Below are positions 1 to 10,542 of a stretch of DNA of 64,000 nucleotides, one piece after another. The notes beneath the pieces were generated by a model. The model ran no database searches. It saw only the letters and a program-made list of their open reading frames with translations, and was not told the DNA's origin. The stretch is taken from positions 1,054,001 through 1,118,000 of the forward strand of contig RQOL01000618.1 in assembly GCA_013076295.1 (NCBI GenBank). Direction: 5' to 3'. Numbering within the stretch: the first letter of the stretch is position 1; the number at the start of each line of letters is the position of its first letter. The position numbers and the translations under genes were made by a program. Source of the stretch: Sanderia malayensis (lineage: Eukaryota > Cnidaria > Scyphozoa > Semaeostomeae > Pelagiidae).

Positions 1-2912
1 CTGATGATAATTCCCGTGTGTGCATCAGTCGGGAAGTATGAGCATACCGGTGATATTGATGCCAAGCAACGGAAAAGTGTAAACACTTCTTTTGGAAAGC
101 AGCATCTCTGCTTGTAGCGATCTTCAAAATATGAAATGCTATGCAAAATTTCATTCTCATTGTTTGCTACTAGCATCTCTTTCAATTCTGCTATGACGGA
201 TACCTCGATCTCTTCTTCCTTAGCATACAACTGTAGTAGCTTCCTGAGTTTACTGTTTCTAACCATGACTCTGCTGGAGAAGCTAGTATAAAACAAAAAG
301 AATGCCTTTGAAACAAAAACATCTTGGCAACTTTCAAAAAATAAGTAAGACAACTGAATAAAACGTATTGACACTTATCTGCCTTTCAAACAATTTTGCT
401 CTGGATGTAGTGGTATTTCATCCTTTTCTAAATAAGTCTTCTTGAATCCAAGGGTTGTTGCATCACAAGAGAGCACTTCAGGATATTTACCACAAATGTC
501 GCACACGAATCCAGCCGGATAATCGATAGAAAGCAGTTTCACAAAGGCGTACCAAGAATACCGCCACTGCTGGTAGTTAATCAGTGAATTTACTTGAACC
601 CCGGAGGAAATGAAATTCAGCAACCATTTGTCATGATACCCTTTCAAGCTACAACTAAAAAAAATAATGTCTAGCTAAGTAAATAAGTGCATAATACAAT
701 AATAATTTTCATTTTATTAAAAGTAAAACTGTATTTACCATTATTGAATAAAAAATAGTACAAAACACAAAAATGCTTTACCTGTTTCCGGTAAAAAATT
801 GATGCATGTAATCACGTAGAACATCATGTCCAATCAAAAAATGCTTCATATTTAAAATGCCATCCTGAGATCCGCAATAGAGCTTCAAAGAAGAGCATTT
901 ATCACACTCCCGAGACAGGACTAAAAAGAAAGATGTTTGTTTTAAGATACAAACAGACTGTCAAGTGAAGACTGGAGAAATACAAGAATCAATTCTTCTT
1001 ACTAGTAACAGGAATGACGTCAGCCCACAAAAAAAGAGTTTTTTTGGAGTTTTCCAGCATCCTAACTGTCGAAAAAGATCCACCACATTCACATGGACTT
1101 TGTTCTGGGAGAAGACCCATCGATCCATCGTCAAGAACATTATCATAGTGTGTTCTTGATAATTGATATACTTTTTGCATTTGTCTTGATGTTACCCATG
1201 GTATTGTGCCATAGGATACAGCATGTAGAGCAATGGTTGTCGGTACTTTTCTCGACAGAGAACCTTTGGTGGCAATAATTTCAGTGAGAAAATCAGGCAA
1301 GTCGTCAGCACTTTTCTGCACATACTCCTCCAAACAATTAACATGAGGACATGAATGTTTTCCAAATTCACAAACGTAACAGATAAAACCTTTGTCATCG
1401 ACGCCGATTACTGAGTACGTAGAGTTTACTGGTCTAATTATTATCAACTGTTCGGCAGAGAAGGATAACTCTTTGAAAATAGGTGATTCCTAAAAAAGAT
1501 AAAGCACCATTTTAAAAGACAAAATGTTTTCAGCTTTTTTGCTCACTCCGATGGTAAACATAAAGAACTAGTAAAATTTTATTATTAATACATACCAGAC
1601 TGTACTGATGCTCGTCTTCCACATTAACTGAAGTACGAATTAAACCATTAAAATGTAAAATTTCGGAAAATGTACGAAAAAGCATGCAAAGTCACACTGT
1701 GATATTAAAATAGTTAATAACCTGATATGTCTTCTTCAAGTCTGTATTCATTGATGTGATCTATTACTGTTATAAAATTCTTTGCCACACGAATATGTAA
1801 GCAATCAGGAAACTGAGAATGTAATGTGCCTTTCAGGTCTGAAATATAAAATGAATGTCATCATCACTTAATAACGAACAGAAAATAAAAATTTAAAATA
1901 TTTATAGACACCATTGATAGATCGTAATGGATGTAGGTCATATGTAAACCGAATAAAGAGGTTGCATTTAAACCTTGATCACTAGCAATATTTTTCCAGT
2001 CAATACCATCGAGGAAAACCTTTCTTCTCTTGTTGCAAGAACATGATAACACCAAACTGTTATCATCGTCTTTAAACTTGATCGGATGACGCTCAATAAA
2101 CCTATATGAATGGAGCTACAAAACAAAGCTTGATGACAGGTCTTACTTGAAAAAATAAAGATTGAATCAATCATGCTAGAATGATTGTAAAACACAAACC
2201 TTCAGCTGCCTTGTTTTTAATAAAATGTCTTGCATAAGATAGTTATGTCTATCTATTGTCACAAATGCTTTTGCTACCATAAGTGCCATACGATATGAAT
2301 CGTCACTATAATTTTGAATCTGGTAAAAAATTAGCTGGGCTTTCATTTGTTTCCTAGTTGCAGGCAATACAATTCAATAAATTTTATTATTCTTTTAATC
2401 TTACCGTTACAACAGTCTGTGGCGTTGGTTCAACATCGGTATCATTGTGCTCATAGTATTGATAGTCCATAATATCTGACAACAATGGCAGGATATAAAA
2501 TAACTCCATTATTAAGTAATTTTATTTCAATGATTTTGACTTTTATTACACTTCTATATTGACTAACATTATATAAATATATAACGACAATTGACTTACC
2601 AGGCTCAGTGTCATCATCATCATTATTTTCATAAGACTGCTCAACAATTGTTTGTGAGTCATCTATGAAACTAGTGACAGCTACCTGTTGTTCAGAACTA
2701 GTTACATTTGCTGAACTTCTTGCTTGTTCTTGACATTTTTTCTTGTAGGGCCTAGGATTTTTCCTGGTTTTATTCATCAGTTTTGTTTTTCGAAAATCAT
2801 ATTTAGGGACCCTTTGATTCGTTCCAAGTAAAATCATGGAAGAAGATGCCCCTTCACTGTCATCAGAACATTGCCTGCCTAATTCTTCCAAATCATTTTG
2901 TTCGGAACTCAT
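1..2912 (-). CDS. HMGXB3-like protein (KDZ transposase-related), 3' end outside window
   Basis: Ten exons join in frame: 2912-2600, 2475-2405, 2334-2200, 2115-1974, 1838-1722, 1627-1596, 1489-1003, 920-782, 648-379 and 273 to beyond base 1, giving at least 659 residues. An acidic, Ser-rich N-terminus is followed by several Cys clusters: SCSC, a CYVC...CPH SWIM-like cluster, CECGG, then ECDKC...YCGSQDGILN, then CDICGKYPEVLSCDATTLG. That order is what I recall from proteins annotated as HMG domain-containing protein 3-like in sponges and corals, which resemble KDZ-type transposases with CxC domains. No HMG box is visible in the part present. The start is the first Met after in-frame upstream sequence that does not look coding. 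The donor after exon 9 reads ATAAGT instead of GTAAGT. The gene is divergent from ISCA1 with 333 bp between starts. It could be a domesticated gene or a decaying transposon copy; function unknown. Confidence 0.65.
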
Positions 2913-3245
2913 TATATTGCAATAATAAACGTATACAAACACAAACCCCAATACTACTTTCTCAAATAAAATATATAAAATCCGGAAGTTTCGGAAGTAG
3001 TTTAAAAATTCCCGCCTAGTGCCTAGTTTCCGTGCTTTCTCTGATGATATGAAGCGCCGAAGGCGCTTCATATCATTAATCCAGACCATCCTTGGCACCC
3101 TGTTGCGTTATGTATGCAGGTAGACGGTGGGTAGGTAAAGTACTTAAACTAAGAACCATTCATTCCTGGCAGTTTGACGAGAATGCCTTCAATTGTTTAA
3201 AAAATCATCAGATTTAACTCGTGTTTTTGCGAAATTTAATAAATT
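2913..3245. promoter_or_regulatory. shared intergenic region between head-to-head genes
   Basis: The 333 bp separating the start codons of the HMGXB3-like gene (leftward) and ISCA1 (rightward) must hold both 5' ends, so a bidirectional promoter is likely. No TATA box is evident. It contains a near-perfect 15-3-15 palindrome at 3044-3076, listed separately. The promoter role is inferred from geometry only. Confidence 0.45.
3044..3076. repeat. 15-bp inverted repeat with 3-nt loop (AAGCGCC core)
   Basis: The left arm ATGATATGAAGCGCC is followed by loop GAA and then the exact reverse complement, ending in TTCATATCAT. A related palindrome with the same ATGATAT.AAGCG core lies at 20094-20124. It could be a hairpin, a paired binding site or a relic of a mobile palindrome. 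Confidence 0.85.
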
Positions 3246-5532
3246 ATGTCAAGCAGATTTGTTGCTAGTGCCACTATTCGAGCTGTAAGCAAAGGTAGAA
3301 GAAGTCTAAAAGCGCTTAGAGCACCGATAACTTTGGTAGGGCCTAAGTTTTTTAATTTTATCACTTGTAAAAACATTTATGTGCCCATGTTCTGTGTAAA
3401 ATTAAGAGAAGTTTATGGGCAGGCCTTGTAAACTTACTATCGTTTTATTTTATAGACACAAACTGCTGTCTCCAGAGTAAAAGACCTTTTGCGGAAAGAC
3501 AGTGATAGTGTAAGTACGTTTGTTTATAAAACCCACAAAAAACGTTCTTAAGAATGTTTATTTATTACGAGAATTTATTTATGTAAAAATGATTTATTTT
3601 AGATTGGACTGAGGATTGGTGTTAGAGAAAGAGGCTGCAATGGTTTGACATACACTTTAGAATATGCTGAAAATAAAAATAAATTTGACGAAGAAGTCAG
3701 TCAAGACGGTAAGTGAATGTCCGAAAAAATATTTCTGGACATAAAAGTATTTTTCTATCATAGCTTTCATCAATTTTACAGTTTTGGTTCAGGGTTGCCA
3801 GATGGAAATTGGGGCCCAATCCCAAATTTTCTTTTTCCTCAAAAGATCTTTTCTTAATCCTTTTTAGTAATTTTGTAAATAATCCCAAAATAATCCCAGA
3901 ATCTGCCTCTAATCCCAAACAAAGTTTTCAATCTTAAAGGCCTCCAAATAATCCCAAATCCCAAATGGCAACCCTGTTTTGGTTTCTGGATCCTCCCCAT
4001 CCATCCCGGCATCCCCCCTACCATGGGGTCAACCAATTGTCCTACCCAGCCCCCCCTTGATGTGGTTACTGACAATTGGCCAGTTTGAGCCATGCCACAG
4101 TCAAGTAATGCAACAACCCATGAAGATAATAAACAAGATACTTACAGAGTTAGTTTTCTTGCACTATGTTTGTGTTCACAGTAGCTCACAGTAATGTATC
4201 AGCCACTGATACATTGCTGTGATATACATACGCATATTCAGCATTAGTATATCAGAGCACGTGTATTATCAGCTTTGGATTCGAAAAGGCCTGGTAACTA
4301 ATGATTAAAGACTACGTAATTACTACAGAGACATCAAGGTTCAGTGATGTTCAGAGCTTCAGAGGACATTGGTGCTCAATGGAAGGTTGCAAGCAGGGAG
4401 CCCTTTATGCTCCCTGGTTGCAAGCGTTTGAACTTGCGCCTAAGTCACAGGATGAAACAGTAGTGTTTATGATGGGAGCTCGTTACATTCAAGTTTCATT
4501 ATACAGCGACTCAACTTCAGAAGTGCCATTTCTTTTGATTCCTCTATCGTTTGATTTCTGCGATTTTATCTTAATCAGCTAATATTTTCCTGTCTATAAT
4601 TAGCTATCATCTAGAAGCTTTGGCCACCGCACGCAAACATCTGTTTGCATTGCATTATGGTGCTTGGTTTTTACTCTGTCTCAGGCCGTCCCGTCTCTTT
4701 TGAAATGGCGTGACGGCCTAAAACGGCCTAATTTATCAGATTACCACAAATCTTCCGCGTCTACGCCTGAGGCTAAACTCTGAAAAATTGCAGAGACGTT
4801 CCTCATCGGATCATTTCAAAATGCCACGTTTTTTAATTCACAACATTTTTTAATCTGAACATCGAGTCAAATCATGCAATAACAATAGATGACGCTGTTT
4901 TAATTAGCTCGTTTATGTAGAAGCATCTGGAAAGTGTAGGACCTCTTTCTTACATTTACACCAGTGGTATTTAGCTGGTATCCCTCTGCTACAAAGGTTC
5001 TCGACAGATTTTTAATTTCCGAGATTTGGAAGTGACCCTTAAGAGTATACAACCTTCAAACACGCAAGCAATTTAAGATAACATAAAGAGATATCTATCT
5101 TATGTTATCTTGAGCAAATGTATTACACGTATTCTATTACATGTATACATCTATATTGTAAGTACGTATTCTTTATCGTTCTGTATTTATTTGGCATCAT
5201 TTCCACGTACGAATTAACTCATTTCAGGCAATGCTTTATTCTCCGAAGAACTACTACGAAACTTTGCTACCAAATTTTACTAAAATTTTGTGTTCTTTTT
5301 TATATTTAAAAAAATCTACGTTTTTTAAATAAACGATTGTGTTGTAGCTATTTGCTTTTGAAACTATTGTGTTTTTGTTGCAGGTGTACGCTTGTTTATA
5401 TGTTCCAAAGCGCAATTAACTTTACTTGGGACGGAGATGGACTATATTGATAATAAATTGGAAAGTGGCTTCGTATTTAATAATCCAAATATTAAAGGCA
5501 CGTGCGGTTGTGGAGAAAGCTTCCATGTTTGA
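3246..5532 (+). CDS. ISCA1: Iron-sulfur cluster assembly 1 (A-type Fe-S carrier, mitochondrial)
   Basis: Exons 3246-3335, 3456-3509, 3603-3708 and 5384-5532 give 132 residues (human ISCA1 is 129). A-type proteins such as ISCA1 act in the mitochondrial matrix, with ISCA2 and IBA57, in making [4Fe-4S] clusters for lipoate synthase, aconitase and respiratory enzymes. The N-terminus is rich in Arg, Ser and Ala and lacks acids for about 30 residues, fitting a matrix-targeting peptide. The three cluster-binding cysteines are present: Cys60 in RERGCNG, and Cys124 and Cys126 in GTCGCGESF near the C-terminus. All introns are GT-AG. Intron 3 is long (1675 bp) and carries a small hAT-type MITE with a perfect 8-bp target duplication. 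The gene is head-to-head with the HMGXB3-like gene. Identification is secure. Confidence 0.96.
3790..3976. mobile_element. hAT-type MITE in ISCA1 intron 3
   Basis: A 187-bp element bounded by exact 11-bp terminal inverted repeats CAGGGTTGCCA and TGGCAACCCTG. It is flanked by a perfect 8-bp direct repeat TTTTGGTT at 3782-3789 and 3977-3984. CAGGG-type ends with an 8-bp duplication are the hallmark of hAT insertions. The interior is rich in AATCCCAAA words in both halves and has no coding capacity. Confidence 0.92.
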
Positions 5533-8212
5533 CTATATCTGTTTCATATGCATAATACAACTGAACTAACTGGTGCATAGCATGTTGGATTTTTACGCAC
5601 CTCTTGGGAGTCAGAGACAAAGGCGCGTTATGTATGGACTATTTTTCCAGCATTGTTGTAGGAACAATATTAATAATTTTTGATTCACTATAATTTACAG
5701 AGTGGTTTTTTTCGTATTTGATTCAATTGTAAAGAATTCGTTGTTATGAATGATGAGTTTGTACGTAATTTGACAGCAAGCATTCTCTCTGTTTAATGCT
5801 CCTTTCATGTTTCTCTCTGATGTCGGCAAGTGTTATCGAAGTGGGTAAATCGTTCTATTATCACTACAATCATGATTACAAAAGTAATCGCTAGACGATG
5901 CATTTCGTTTGGCAGTGGAAGCAACACACGATTCATTTCGTTTTATTAGCCAATTAACTCCGCAGCGCACGAAAAGTATTATTTGTATTTTTTGGGGTTG
6001 TTTATGTCGTGGTGGATAATTACCCCTTATTTCCTTTCAGGAAAACGTTATCTTCATAAGAATAATGGATCGATTAACACCAAACATCTACACGTAGAAG
6101 ATTAAAGCAAATTCAAGCGATCGTGAGTCGATTTGTTATTTGTATTTCATTTCACAGGTGGTAGATGCAATAAATGTGGCGTTCTTTGCATTGTATGACG
6201 GTGTATAGGACTCTTAACAAACGCGAGAATTCACTCTGTAAAACGACATAATATCAACGGACAAATTAAGTCTTGGAGAATTGTGTTTACGGATTAATGC
6301 TTAGGGTTTAGGACTTTACGGGAACATGACTCCATATTGAACGCGTGAGCGGGTGAATGGGGATTCGTGTTTAACGCCTAGGGACTGGAATCTAGGGCTA
6401 AGATTAGCAGTCGAAACGCGAAGACGAGAAGTCTACTGAGTTTCGTGAAGGCCCATTGTGTAGGACATGGTATGTTCCTAAACGATCGTGCGTCATCAAC
6501 ATGCGCTATTGATTGTCCTGCTTCGATCGTCGACCACGCTTTGAATTGCCCCGCCAGATAGGAAGTCGCTCTTCCAGCTCTGCGGAGAACTCGCTTGCTT
6601 GACACAGCTAAAAGTTGAAAATTTATTGCGGTGTGAGCTTTGTCTCTGCGAGAAGCAAATTTCTATTTCACTCTGTCTCCGTAGATTTGCAGTGCTAGTT
6701 TGAATAATACTCACATCACTGCGTTTGATCTCCATCAATACTCGTACTTCTAGTACGTCCTGGTGCCGCATCACTGTGTGTTCTGAGTTCTTTCTTTAAG
6801 CACTGCCGGCGAGGCTCTTTTTTCCTATTAAAGCCGCGTGATAGCGGAATATTGCTGTTCGATCACTACACGTGGGCCTGCCCGGGCTAACACCAGCTGA
6901 CACGCTCTTCTTAGTTGTATACTCTCACTATGAAGCTTGCAACAGAGTTCTGTATTGAAGTTGATATTTGTTTTACTTTGTCCCCATGTGCTGTCTGGTT
7001 TTTTCATGGTTTGAATGGGCTTCGGGCTCCACTGTCGATAACTCGAAAGTTTAACAGGTGATGCTGCAAAGTATAGCTCATAAACAGCACAGGCTTTTTA
7101 ACATAGAGCGTATACGCAACAAAGCTAATACAGCATCATAACTTGTATATCAACGTAGCTAGAGCGTATACAACAACAGAGCTAATACGGCAGAATATCT
7201 TGTGCAGTAATATAGAGTACTTTATAATGCAGTAGAACACGAGCGTAGAAGTTATGCAACATAATAATGTACCGTATTTTCCCTAATTAGCGCCCATCCT
7301 CTTTTAACCGCTCCATCCAATAAGCGCCCACCCTAAAATCAAAAAGTGTGAAATAAGCGTCCCCCTCTATTAACCGCCCAGGGCGGTTAAAGTGATATGG
7401 CTCGTGCGAGAACTTTGAACAGTTATCTATATGTTGTTGCTGTTGTTATACGTGAGGATTTCTGGTGCCCTCTCCCGAACCTTTCATTCCTTTGGTCAGC
7501 ACACAGGTGAATGCGATTTCCATTCCTTTCGTGATAAAGGCGTATGATTTATATGTTTGACCTGGTTGTGACCATAACCAGCCTTTGGGTCTATCAGCGA
7601 TTAGTTTGTGCACTAAATCAAGTCGCAAGGAGCCAGACAGCTAATAGTTGCAGCTTCAATTTCTCACACGACACAGACAAAGTTATCCACTAAAGTTCAT
7701 TAGCCAACTGAGACGCTTCGTCTCGTCTGGCATCAAATCAACTTACCATAATCACCATAGAAGTGATTGAATGCCAGTTTGTGCCGCGGGCTTTGAATGC
7801 AATCAACGTCTACAGGTTATGCACCAGATGCAGACAGCTTATGCAAATTGCTTTTCAGTTCATTGATAATAGTTTTAAGCGTCGCAGTCTACTACACCGT
7901 ACACCCTGTAAACGTTCTATTCAGTCATCTTTTCCAATAATAAGCTTCCTTTTATTAACTTACGACGCGCATGCGCGAGTATAATTTCTCCTCTCCCTGT
8001 GGAACCTCAACAGTTATACAACCCCCCTGGGGACTGAGATTTTACGGTAAGCTGGTAACCGTCTCCCCTTGGAGTATGCTGTGTTTCTTGTGTGAGGATG
8101 GCCAATTACGTTGCGACTGCTGAGAATGCAATGCCAGCATGTATATGTACATTTTTTTATGAAGTTCTGTGAACGTCGTCACAGTAGAGCCTCTTTTGAC
8201 CACCATTACCTG
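5533..8212. other. intergenic, no gene recognised
   Basis: About 2.7 kb downstream of ISCA1 with only short open frames that resemble nothing I know. It holds a degenerate tandem duplication around 7102-7205 (GAGCGTATAC...GCTAATAC) and, near 7270-7400, a stretch with repeated TAAGCGCCC/ACCGCCC words and a short inverted pair CCGCCCAGGGCGG, probably a decayed MITE. I see no RNA gene. Confidence 0.5.
7102..7205. repeat. two-unit degenerate tandem repeat
   Basis: The words AGAGCGTATAC, CAACA and GCTAATAC recur in the same order in two successive units of roughly 55 bases. The copies are diverged, so the boundaries are approximate. Confidence 0.55.
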
Positions 8213-9586
8213 CAGGGGCGGATCCAGGCCAAAATCTGACTGGTGCAATCTATGGGATTTTAGGGCGTGTCCCCATGGCCACGCCTCTGCCACACCCTTT
8301 GACAGTTCAAGTAAAGTTCTATAGCAGTAAGACAGCGTAAACTCTTAGCAATCGTTTCATTGCCCAGTAATGCAATCGAGCAAGCATTGTATAAACAATT
8401 CCCTTGCCCATTTGTTCTAAAAAGAAATTAAACAGGCACTTTGTATATGAAACTTGACACTAAAAGTTCACCACCCGGGATTAGCACTTTCTTAATTGGC
8501 TTCTTGTTTTTTTGCCTTGCTTGTCGAGAAGGTTCTCGAATGTAACTAGATACATAGTAACATCATAAGCAATTCGAGACTTCCGTTTTTTATCTTTTGT
8601 TTTCCATTGTTGTTCTTATTTTGTGGTTGTTGGGAAGCTTTTTCGTATAATAAATAAGTGAAATATTTGTATCAGAGAGTTGAGATTATTTATAATATAC
8701 TTTATTTTACGACTGATACGACGCCTAATGAAAGGTTGACTTCAAATTCAACACACAGGCTTCCTCGACTAATGAGCCTTTCGTTACATTGCTTGGTTCT
8801 ATTCCTTGCTTTGTAGTTACTAAGAACTTTAGAATAAGAACTTTTGTACCGATCAAAGACTGTTCTGCTAACTTTAGAATAGTATTTAATGTCACCCCAA
8901 GAACAGAAATAAATACAAAAAGCTAAATACCTGGCATTTCAAAAGCAGCTCTCTCGTTAATTTCATTAGTTGGTAATTGTAAGCAAGCAAACTCGTCTCT
9001 GCTTATTCAATAACGTATGAAGAGTGTGTTGCAGTTCAGGACTTTAGTTAGATCAGAAAATATCAACATTCCGATGAATACGTAATAATGACGTTTTGCA
9101 CCAGTCAGCCCTGCATTTTCATTGGTAGATTGGTCTTTGCACCAGTGGAAATGACGTTTTGCACCAGTGAAAACTCATTTCATTGGCTAATGTTGAAATT
9201 TGGATACAATAAAACCCGGGTCACTGGTGCAGTAGAAAGCTGTGACGTGTTTCTCATACAACGGGCAACAAGTTTTCACAACCATTCTGCGTGAAACTGG
9301 TCTAGCTTTTACAGCATTCCATACTACATGGTATGGCATGAAGCTCTGCTTGACCCAGACAGTCAGCCTATGTGAATGTCATAAGTCAATGAATTATATA
9401 AGCATAGTCCGTAGAAAGTGTAAATATCAATTGGATTCAGTGTGGACCTCGAATAACTAATGTCATCTGCACTTATTGTCAACTATATTTTGTGTGAACT
9501 TTATTATTTAACCGATTACGTCACTGCCTTTGGGAGAATCTGACTGGTGCAGTTGCACCAGTTGCACCAGTCTAGATCCGCCTCTG
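8213..9586. mobile_element. non-autonomous hAT-like element, about 1.4 kb
   Basis: The ends are inverted and similar: CAGGGGCGGATCC at 8213-8225 and AGATCCGCCTCTG at 9574-9586 (11 of 13 positions pair). Just inside each end is the word AATCTGACTGGTGCA, direct at both sides. GCACCAGT in both orientations recurs inside (9095-9240 and 9548-9571), giving a subterminal repeat array typical of hAT transposase-binding regions. No transposase reading frame remains. An exact 8-bp target duplication is not visible, so the outer boundary is less certain than the termini themselves. Confidence 0.7.
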
Positions 9587-9754
9587 TACCTTCACTCGAA
9601 GCAAGACCATGCTCGCATGCATTGAGAGATAATGCTAAACAGAAAATTCAACTTTTCTTTCCTTGTACCAATAAATAAATACTTCTTCGAAATAAATAAA
9701 AACAAATACTACGAGTTTATGAAAAATATAACGAAAAATCACACACCTATATAA

Positions 9755-9806
9755 CATATATATAATATAATATATATATAGTATATATATAATATATATA
9801 TATATG
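9755..9806. repeat. AT-rich microsatellite
   Basis: An uninterrupted run of TATA/ATAT words, itself partly palindromic, about 50 bp. Confidence 0.9.
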
Positions 9807-10147
9807 AATGTGATTTATGTAATCCCCGATTTTTACGACTAGCTATTCCCAAATCGTAAAACAACAAATCGAAAGCTGCTCTTAACAATAACAACAACTG
9901 TATTTTATACATTAAAACGCTGTAATCGCAAAATAATTATTCCGTATACCGTTCAATGAATATTTACAGACAACGATACCCACTACGTAGTAATAACACT
10001 ACACAACTATGCATACGATATACCTAAAAAGTAGACTGTTCTAATATTCTGACATCTATCAAAACATCGGATGAGAATTCTCTACGTTATCTACGAGAGA
10101 CCTGCATTCTGAAACATGTTCTGAAGGTAATTATACTTGATAAGCCA

Positions 10148-10232
10148 TAGCAATCATTGGCAGATACTACCAATCATTGGTACACATTGTGAACCATTGG
10201 CAATTGCCATGAACCATTGGCACACGCTATGA
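10148..10232. repeat. ~20-bp tandem repeat, four units
   Basis: ATCATTGGCA, ATCATTGGTA, ACCATTGGCA and ACCATTGGCA recur at 20-21 bp spacing, separated by variable linkers. It lies about 300 bp beyond the 3' end of the ZSWIM gene. Confidence 0.8.
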
Positions 10233-10542
10233 AAAATTAGGATTTTAAGCTCCGTTTGTCCCTCTATAATTGGAACAAATTGCGTTTGTTTTACAAGCAG
10301 TGTGTCGAGGTGGAACTGAATTAAAACAACTTGCCTACACGCAAATTGGAATTCGCTTCAAACTTTCAAAGGGACAATATAATTTCTTTGTGCCATAATT
10401 TGTTAGCGAGTTTGCCAATATGTGTTCACTCGAATACAAATATATCAGACTATCCAGTACTCACATAGAAGACACCCACCTACTTAAAACTACTAATTCC
10501 TATGAAACTCTCTAGAGTTGGCTATTCTGTTGCATGATCTTA

